Shown piece after piece: positions 1 to 5,144 of a stretch of 5,144 nucleotides of DNA. Below the pieces are notes generated by a model. That model did no database searches and was not told the origin of the DNA. It was given only the letters and a program-made list of their open reading frames with translations. Both the position numbers and the translations under genes were made by a program. The first letter of the stretch is position 1. The number at the start of each line of letters is the position of its first letter. Source of the DNA: Commensalibacter sp963921845 (GTDB lineage: Bacteria; Pseudomonadota; Alphaproteobacteria; Acetobacterales; Acetobacteraceae); the NCBI RefSeq assembly GCF_963921845.1, contig NZ_CAWUGZ010000085.1, positions 1 through 5,144 of the forward strand. The letters are read 5' to 3'.

Positions 1-77
1 AATACGTACTCAGTTCATACTTTTGAAGAAACTAATGCAATATGTACAAAGTAAAAATATATACAAAATTATCAATA
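1..77. repeat. Direct repeat copy 1 of the porin upstream region
   Basis: This segment, at the left window edge, matches 4886-4962 in the same orientation at 65 of 77 positions without a gap. The first 30 positions differ at only one base, and 54-77 differ at only two. The middle (31-53) is diverged. The repeat probably continues left beyond the window. By analogy with copy 2, it would lie upstream of a minus-strand gene starting about 90 bp beyond the left edge. That gene is not visible, so the assignment is inference. Confidence 0.8.
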
Positions 78-877
78 AATAAGATTGACAAAACACTTTT
101 AGGAAATACGTAATAATCACAAACATTATAAATATAATTTCAATAAAACCAGGAAAAGTTATGAATTATATAGTTGATAGGCAGCATTGAAAAAAGAAAA
201 AACGGTGATTTTTAGGCTAAATATAAGTGTTTTTCTTTAATTATTCTTCGTAATGCACTGCACTTATATGAGTATATTTTTGATGTTTTATTGTACGGGA
301 ATTATGCTAAATGGTTGCGTAGTTTCTTAAATAATTGAAAAATACGAAAATCACTATTATTTTACTATCTACCCTATTGTAATTCTCGAATTAAAATACA
401 GTGCTAACGCTATCTCACTTGGAATCTACACTGCGATGCCAACGCTAATGGAATAAAATACCCTAACTAGTCTTTTACTATTCAAATAAAACCAATGATT
501 TTCGAAAAAATTGTATTTCAATACGATAAAAATTCATTTTGTTTTTAAAGATTAATTAAATCTAAAAAATTAACTTACGCATAGCATAATACTAAAAACT
601 GTACAAGAAATATGAACAAATAGCGTGGCCGTAATGTCTTGTCCGACTGACATTGTTTTATATTATAAATTTATGGAATATTGCGTTTAAAGTTCAAACT
701 TTTAGATTGCCAATGGATTCAACAAGAATAAATACCTACCACTTTTTTTATCTATCTGCTTTTTTCAAAATCACAAATTACTTTAAATTTAAACAATATT
801 CTTGTGTTTGAAAAAGCAATTTCTATTAAAAAATATTCGAGCTTTATTAATACAAAACATAGGATTGCTTATTTTAT
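78..877. other. Long AT-rich non-coding stretch, no convincing gene
   Basis: About 800 bp of very AT-rich DNA lies between repeat copy 1 and the GH3 terminator. No reading frame has both a good ribosome binding site and a plausible length or composition. The longest starts I followed give peptides of 9 (161-190), 25 (253-330), 18 (634-690) and 32 (713-811) residues, none resembling a known protein. Two islands are richer in G+C than their surroundings: 401-450 with 24 of 50 G/C, and 621-650 with 16 of 30. These may be coding remnants or unrecognised functional sites. AATGTC/GACATT (633-638 and 649-654) forms a short 6-bp inverted repeat in the second island, without a strong T-tract. Confidence 0.6.
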
Positions 878-910
878 AAAAAAAACTGCAATCTTAACGA
901 TCGCAGTTTT
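878..910 (-). terminator. Intrinsic (rho-independent) terminator after the GH3 gene
   Basis: Read on the minus strand, AAAACTGCGATC (910-899) pairs with GATTGCAGTTTT (893-882). This gives a 12-bp stem with a single G-U wobble around a GTTAA loop. The stem runs into eight consecutive T residues (885-878), four of them in the stem. It begins 37 bp past the GH3 stop codon, so it most likely ends the porin-GH3 transcript. On the plus strand the same stem is followed only by TTTTAATATATTTT, so weak bidirectional action is possible but not assured. Confidence 0.88.
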
Positions 911-946
911 AATATATTTTGTTTTTAAAATTTTAAACGTTAAAAA

Positions 947-3181
947 CTAATCAGGAAGATTAACTTCTTCCATCTTCAACGCTCCCGTTAATCTATCGTT
1001 TGAAAGAGCATCTTGCCTTACAGATATTTCATAAAATCCAGGGACAATTTCCCAACGATGCGTTGAAGGAATATAATGAGCCAAACTTGCAGCGAACAAA
1101 CTTACAGGAACGGTTTGCGTTTCGCCCGCTTTCAAAAATACTTTGTTATAACCACACAATCTACTTGGGAAACCGTCAGGCATCTTACAATAAATCTGAA
1201 CAACATCAGCACCGTCACGATTGCCTGTATTTTGTACAGTAACCTTTGCTAATAATTTATGGCTGTCAGAACCAAAAAGTTTATTAACCTGTAAATTTTT
1301 ATAAGCAAACGTTGTGTACGACAAACCATAGCCAAATGGATAGAGCGGCGTTAATTTCTCTTTTTCAAACCAACGGTATCCAACATTGGCACCAGCTTGA
1401 TTAAGGTCTATGTCACTCACCACTTTACTAGCGGGATAGTGTTTAATTGGAAAACTAGGATCGGCATTAACAATTTTACCAACCCCAGGTAAATCGGAAT
1501 TAGGAAGTTGGTTTAAATTTTCAGGCCATGTCGTGGTCAAACGACCCGATGGGTTAACTTTTCCATAAAGAATATTGGCAATTGCTTTACCGCCCGAGGT
1601 GCCAGGATACCAAGCGGCAACCACAGCTTTAACATTCTTTAACCATGGCATATACACTGGATTACCCGTTTCCAACACGACGACAACGGGTTTACCTGTT
1701 TCTTCAACAGCTTCAATCAATTCGTTTTGGTTACCAGGTAATTTTAAGTCTTTGTTGTCAAACGCTTCTGCGCTCCATTTGGTGGCGAATACAATGACGA
1801 CATCGGAATTTTTTGCCAACTCAACAGCCTGATCAATATTATCCCCTTCGTTAAAATTCACTTTTGTATTAGGAGCTAACGCTTGAATAGCCTTCATAGG
1901 AGAGGATGGAAAATAAGAAATGGGTCCAGGCCATTTTTGTGGCCCATCTGGTAAGGTGATGTTACCACCTCTTGCCGTTACTTGAGAAGAACCGCCACCC
2001 GATAAAACACCTTCATTAGCATGGCCACCGATAATAGCTATGCTTTTAATATTAGCTGAAAGCGGAAGTACTTGATCGTCATTTTTCAATAAAGTAATGC
2101 CACTCTCTGCCACTTTTTGTGAAAGTGCTTCATGAGCAGCGACATCCTCTATCAATTTTGATGGAGACGCCGGGTAATCATAAGCCCCAACACGCAGCAT
2201 AGTATAAACAATACGGTAAGCCATATTGTCCAAGCGCCCCATAGGGACCTCATTTTTTTGAATCGCAACCTTTAAAGGTTTGCCAAAATAATCTTTATGG
2301 TCAAACTTGGTTGCAGCAGATTCTTGATCCAAACCTGCTTTTGCAGCAGCAACTGTACTATGAGCCGCCCCCCAATCTGTCATGACATAGCCACGGAAAC
2401 CCCATTCCTTTTTTGGAAGTTGTAACAAATAGCTATTTTCGCAACTATAAATCCCATTTACTTTATTATACGCACACATAATAGAGCCAGGTTCGCCTAC
2501 CTTTGTCGCAATTTCAAAAGCAAGCAAATCTGATTCTCTACCCGCTTGTTCATCGATATTCATATTCAATAACAAACGATTAGTTTCATAATTATTAAAC
2601 GCGTAATGCTTTACCGTTGAGATAACGTGCTGACTTTGTGTACCTTGAATTTCTTCTGCTACCGTATAACCTGCTAGCAAAGGGTCTTCACCCAGATACT
2701 CAAAGTTGCGACCGTTTCTTGGGTCACGAACGAGAACGACACCCCCCCCAAGCAACACATTATAACCTCGATGAAAGGCTTCTTGTCCAAGCAATACCCC
2801 AACTTGATGAGCAAGATCACCATCAAATGAACCAGAAATAATTTGCCCGCTTGGTAAACCCGTCGTCCCGTCGCCAGGTCGAACTTTACCGGGATTAACC
2901 ACACCTAAACCAGCGTCGGTAATCTGTTGAGCAGGTATTCCCAATCGAACAATTCCCGCTACATAACCAGCAGATCCAATTGCACCTTGTGGGATATCAC
3001 TACCCAAAGCGTACTGACTATTTATCAATTGTAACTTTTCATCCAAAGTCATCGCTTGAACCAAAGCCTTTGCACGCTCTGAACGCGATAGCTTGGTATC
3101 TTTCCAAGGTTCAACACCATAAGCATGGCTAGCAAAGCCAATAAGCATTGAAGTAACTAGAAAATATGAGGATAATTTCAT
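947..3181 (-). CDS. Secreted (periplasmic) glycoside hydrolase family 3 beta-glucosidase
   Basis: This 744-residue protein is a full-length GH3 enzyme, expected to release terminal beta-linked glucose from oligosaccharides or glucosides by a retaining mechanism. Residues 1-22 look like a signal peptide (KLSSYFLVTSMLIGFASHAYG), placing the enzyme in the periplasm. The N-terminal TIM-barrel domain spans about 30-335. It shows D89 in TDAGLG (the place of the family DGPxG motif), RDPRNGRNFEYLGEDP (152-167), the KH pair K191-H192, a probable conserved cysteine pair C236/C247, and the nucleophile D269 in VMTDWG. The alpha/beta sandwich domain spans about 350-620, with E472 in SAEAFDNKDLKLP as the candidate acid/base. 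GYRWFEKEKLTPLYPFGYGLSYT (about 601-623) leads into a fibronectin-III-like domain (about 625-725), which has a possible C665/C676 disulfide. There is no PA14 insertion. The start is supported by AAGGAG ten bases upstream. It is the second gene of the porin operon, and its transcript ends at the hairpin 37 bp past the stop. The substrate (cellobiose, gentiobiose or plant glucosides) cannot be told from sequence. Confidence 0.95.
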   Translation of the reverse strand: MKLSSYFLVTSMLIGFASHAYGVEPWKDTKLSRSERAKALVQAMTLDEKLQLINSQYALGSDIPQGAIGSAGYVAGIVRLGIPAQQITDAGLGVVNPGKVRPGDGTTGLPSGQIISGSFDGDLAHQVGVLLGQEAFHRGYNVLLGGGVVLVRDPRNGRNFEYLGEDPLLAGYTVAEEIQGTQSQHVISTVKHYAFNNYETNRLLLNMNIDEQAGRESDLLAFEIATKVGEPGSIMCAYNKVNGIYSCENSYLLQLPKKEWGFRGYVMTDWGAAHSTVAAAKAGLDQESAATKFDHKDYFGKPLKVAIQKNEVPMGRLDNMAYRIVYTMLRVGAYDYPASPSKLIEDVAAHEALSQKVAESGITLLKNDDQVLPLSANIKSIAIIGGHANEGVLSGGGSSQVTARGGNITLPDGPQKWPGPISYFPSSPMKAIQALAPNTKVNFNEGDNIDQAVELAKNSDVVIVFATKWSAEAFDNKDLKLPGNQNELIEAVEETGKPVVVVLETGNPVYMPWLKNVKAVVAAWYPGTSGGKAIANILYGKVNPSGRLTTTWPENLNQLPNSDLPGVGKIVNADPSFPIKHYPASKVVSDIDLNQAGANVGYRWFEKEKLTPLYPFGYGLSYTTFAYKNLQVNKLFGSDSHKLLAKVTVQNTGNRDGADVVQIYCKMPDGFPSRLCGYNKVFLKAGETQTVPVSLFAASLAHYIPSTHRWEIVPGFYEISVRQDALSNDRLTGALKMEEVNLPD

Positions 3182-3221
3182 AGTAAGTTGTCTCCTTAAA
3201 TAGTCGTCCTAGACAAAATTC

Positions 3222-4793
3222 TCAGAAATCTATACGGCTTTTGAATCCTAAAAAGGCCGCGTCATTTATATTCTTTTGCGCATTTGGATGAATTTCATAT
3301 TGGAAATCAGGTTGGAAGCGAACCCCTCTATACACATGAATAATATACGTCAATTCGAAAGTACTCTCGGCGGATTGAATGCCGGTTGCTCCGTCTGAAA
3401 TATCCCCTATAGGTAGACCCATAGCATAATTGTAACGTTCTGCATTACGCATTTTCCGACTCATCATTTGTTGAACGAATAAAATACCAACTGCATCTAA
3501 AGGTCTAGCATCCCAAAACCCTGTATCAATCAAACCAGCAAACAATTCATTTTGACGCATATAGGTTGTGGGATTATTATGCACCCACCCAAAATAACTG
3601 ATCAGACCACTTAAATTACCAGGAGCGTTACGATGAATCATTTGATCCAGCAAAACATATTCTGAATCATTGCCCGCTTTCCAGCGTTGATTTGCCCCTT
3701 TATATTGGGTCTCACGCCCACCGTTAACACCTTCGCCCCAAACTGGGAAAGGGGATGTATCGTAAGCAAAACCGACTTTATAGTGACCCAACAGATCATG
3801 CTTACCCCAATGCGGTTCGTAACCAATTTCAACAGGAATTTCAGCACCTGCATCTTCACCTGTATCCACGACAGCAGCCCAACCCGCACGATGTCCAGCC
3901 GCGTTTCCATAAGCTGCTCGACTGGTTTGGAACAACCCAACCCGAATATAAACTTGCTGGGTAGGTCGGATTAACGTCGTGATCCCCCATGTTGAGTCGG
4001 GCCATGCGTTAAATCCACCGACTTGTCCGTTTAAAGCTTTTGGATTTCCGCAAACCCCGTTGTTCATAAAGTAACAGTAGATAGGACTGGCAGCATAAAA
4101 TCCGCCAACACTGGAACGTCCAAAAGAGGTTACGACTCTTCCATCCCAAGCGTATTTATCCGCGTAAAGGTTAACCAATTTAGCTGCGACGTTACCCCCA
4201 GCCCCGTAAATTTCCTGAATCTGTGTAATGTTTTCACCAATAACTTTACCCAAATTATTTCCGTATCGACCCAAAACGGTCATATGGGTAAGCAACCCAT
4301 CGGTAATCGCATTACGACCTACTAAGGTTGCCCAATCAATGTCTAAGTTGGCATCTACCGCACCCGCATTGGTAGCACCTCTTCGAACACCACCTGAAAC
4401 GTTACCTGAAAACTCGTTTTGATTATCAACGTTTAAATTGACGCCATGTCTATATAACCATGTATTTAAACCACCCCAAGTCCCAAAAAGATGCTCTGGT
4501 CTAGGCAATAAAGGATTGTCTTCATCTTTTATTTGGTTAATCTTTTCTGGATTACTTTGAGCGCGACCGATAGAGGTTCTCCAATCCCCGCCACCCCCTG
4601 CAGGGATAAAGTGCCAATCGGTTATCCCATTGTTAGGAACATCATCGCTCGCAGTAGATGATGTCATATCATTGTTACTTTCTGCTTTTGCAGATTGATT
4701 GATTAAAGTACTTCCCGTGCCTAATAAAAGACAAAAAAGAAGATAAAACTCTTTTCCACATAAAGGAAGTTTCGTTTTTTTATGCAATGCCAT
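3222..4793 (-). CDS. oprB: OprB-family carbohydrate-selective outer-membrane porin
   Basis: This 523-residue protein is predicted to form a beta-barrel channel for sugar diffusion across the outer membrane. Residues 1-37 look like a Sec signal peptide: basic KKTK near the N-terminus, a hydrophobic FYLLFCLLLG core, and SAKA before a likely cleavage at 37/38. Residues 38-100 form a polar, low-complexity lead-in including a GGGG run at 66-69. The OprB domain begins near residue 102 with the typical LFGTWGGLNTWLYRHGVNL segment, followed by EFSGNVSGGVRRG (127-139). A central SPIYCYFMNNGVCGNP stretch (236-251) holds two cysteines, C240 and C248, which could form a loop disulfide. The C-terminus has the family-like FELTYIIHVYRGVRFQPDFQYEIHPN region (about 479-504) and ends in phenylalanine, as usual for proteins inserted by the Bam machinery. 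The ATG is preceded by AGG five bases upstream. It is the first gene of a pair with the GH3 gene, 40 bp downstream. The symbol reflects the family; the exact sugar specificity is unknown and paralogues are common in acetic acid bacteria. Confidence 0.93.
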   Translation of the reverse strand: MALHKKTKLPLCGKEFYLLFCLLLGTGSTLINQSAKAESNNDMTSSTASDDVPNNGITDWHFIPAGGGGDWRTSIGRAQSNPEKINQIKDEDNPLLPRPEHLFGTWGGLNTWLYRHGVNLNVDNQNEFSGNVSGGVRRGATNAGAVDANLDIDWATLVGRNAITDGLLTHMTVLGRYGNNLGKVIGENITQIQEIYGAGGNVAAKLVNLYADKYAWDGRVVTSFGRSSVGGFYAASPIYCYFMNNGVCGNPKALNGQVGGFNAWPDSTWGITTLIRPTQQVYIRVGLFQTSRAAYGNAAGHRAGWAAVVDTGEDAGAEIPVEIGYEPHWGKHDLLGHYKVGFAYDTSPFPVWGEGVNGGRETQYKGANQRWKAGNDSEYVLLDQMIHRNAPGNLSGLISYFGWVHNNPTTYMRQNELFAGLIDTGFWDARPLDAVGILFVQQMMSRKMRNAERYNYAMGLPIGDISDGATGIQSAESTFELTYIIHVYRGVRFQPDFQYEIHPNAQKNINDAAFLGFKSRIDF

Positions 4794-4885
4794 ATTTACC
4801 TAAATTCCATAATTAAGTTATTCAAAACTGTTTATCAATCTAGTACAAATATTAATAATTCATTAATTTTAATAAAATAATTACA

Positions 4886-4962
4886 AATACGTACTTAGTT
4901 CATACTTTTGAAGAAAACCAAACAACGTATACTAAGTATAAATATATACAAAAATATCAATA
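4886..4962 (-). promoter_or_regulatory. Conserved upstream region of the porin operon (repeat copy 2)
   Basis: This stretch ends 92 bp upstream of the porin start codon and matches 1-77 at 65 of 77 positions without gaps. The operon-proximal 30 bp are almost invariant (29/30), a pattern expected of a control region. It contains an inverted pair of octamers, TACTTAGT at 4892-4899 and ACTAAGTA at 4931-4938. The second lies inside the perfect palindrome TATACT-A-AGTATA (4928-4940). A weak minus-strand promoter can be drawn as TTGTTT (4925-4920) and TATGAA (4904-4899) with a short 15-bp spacer. I do not consider the promoter elements proven. The role as an operator or leader region is inferred from position and conservation. 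Confidence 0.45.
4886..4962. repeat. Direct repeat copy 2, partner of 1-77
   Basis: This is the same-orientation partner of the segment at 1-77, displaced by 4885 bp, so the two copies bracket the porin-GH3 operon together with the 1-946 spacer. No transposase or terminal inverted repeats accompany it. An old duplication of an upstream region, or of a whole gene unit, is therefore more likely than a mobile element. Homology between the copies also allows recombination that would delete or amplify the operon. Confidence 0.8.
4928..4940. promoter_or_regulatory. Perfect 13-bp palindrome, possible operator
   Basis: TATACT-A-AGTATA has 6-bp arms around one central base and lies 135-147 bp upstream of the porin start. 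The corresponding place in the other repeat copy reads TGTACAAAGTAAA, so the full palindrome is not conserved. Only the ACTAAGTA-like half (ACAAAGTA) persists there. In such AT-rich DNA short palindromes arise by chance, so a binding-site role is only a suggestion. Confidence 0.25.
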
Positions 4963-5144
4963 GTAAATTTAAAGAGATACTTATCCAAAAACAGGCACTA
5001 AATATTGATTTTAAAAAATGATTACGTTAATTTTACGATGCATCATCATCGAAATATTCGATAACCTAAATTGAAAAAGGAACCATAATGTTGGTTTTTT
5101 CAATAAAATATTGAGTATTTTTTTTTATTTGACCTGATATATTG
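4963..5144. other. AT-rich intergenic sequence right of the porin upstream repeat
   Basis: No gene is visible in this segment. It contains an imperfect hairpin: ATTGAAAA (5070-5077) pairs with TTTTCAAT (5097-5104) and AACC (5081-5084) with GGTT (5093-5096), with a 3-base bulge and an 8-base loop. Neither strand has a T-tract directly after the stem, so it is not a standard terminator. A run of nine T residues lies at 5118-5126. Part of this stretch may be a diverged continuation of the repeat (compare about 186-239). Confidence 0.4.

Noticed and set aside
161..190. Nine-codon frame after AGGAAAA, a possible leader peptide
   Set aside because: It is too short to support, has no run of regulatory codons and no attenuator structure followed by a gene. 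An SD-like purine run is common in such sequence.
713..811. Plus-strand 32-codon reading frame
   Set aside because: No ribosome binding site precedes it, the product is rich in Phe, Tyr and Lys as expected from random AT-rich DNA, and it resembles no known peptide.
2674..2904. Minus-strand frame of 76 codons, and several plus-strand frames of 64-95 codons inside the two large genes
   Set aside because: They lie wholly within well-supported GH3 and porin coding regions in other frames, show no domain-like sequence and have no independent context. They are shadows of the real genes.
2910..2923. GH3 motif TDAGLG instead of the textbook DGPxG
   Set aside because: The conserved aspartate (D89) is present, and this form is familiar in the alphaproteobacterial GH3 subgroup with the LLGGGV-RDPRNGRNFEY signature, so it is not a damaged active site.
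1..4962. Repeats at 1-77 and 4886-4962 as ends of a transposon or integrated element
   Set aside because: The repeats are direct and 16% diverged, no transposase or integrase lies between them, and no target-site duplication can be recognised.
5088..5114. Eight-codon frame after AAGGAA near the right edge
   Set aside because: The spacing to the SD-like site is good, but the peptide is tiny, overlaps a hairpin and has no conserved counterpart in the other repeat copy.
5105..5126. AAAATA-TTGAG-TATTTT followed by T residues, a possible plus-strand terminator
   Set aside because: The stem is six A-T pairs only, too weak for an intrinsic terminator, and no plus-strand gene precedes it in the window.

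Overview
The window comes from an AT-rich Gram-negative bacterium. Both proteins carry Sec-type signal peptides, and one is an outer-membrane carbohydrate porin of the OprB family. The combination of an OprB porin with an alphaproteobacterial-type periplasmic GH3 beta-glucosidase in a low-GC genome suggests a low-GC member of the acetic acid bacteria (Acetobacteraceae, for example a Commensalibacter-like insect symbiont). This assignment is inferred from protein style only, with no marker gene in view, so it is tentative.

Layout, reading the minus strand from right to left: an AT-rich intergenic region (about 4794-5144) holds the upstream region of the porin gene. The porin gene follows (4793 down to 3222), then a 40-bp gap without a terminator, then the GH3 beta-glucosidase gene (3181 down to 947). 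A strong intrinsic terminator at 878-910 closes the unit. The remaining 1-877 is very AT-rich DNA with no convincing gene.

The two genes look like a bicistronic operon for using plant-type or other oligosaccharides. The porin would admit sugars through the outer membrane. The secreted GH3 enzyme would cleave beta-glucosides in the periplasm, releasing glucose for uptake or periplasmic oxidation.

The most notable non-coding signal is a 77-bp direct repeat (65/77 identical without gaps). One copy lies at 1-77 and the other at 4886-4962, about 90 bp upstream of the porin start. It suggests that a second, similarly controlled minus-strand gene, perhaps a paralogous porin, begins just left of the window. 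Within the repeat is an inverted pair of TACTTAGT-like octamers, kept at the same 39-bp offset in both copies, which may be a regulator site. I see no CRISPR array, transposase, tRNA, rRNA or evidently new multi-gene system here; the coding part is ordinary accessory carbohydrate metabolism.
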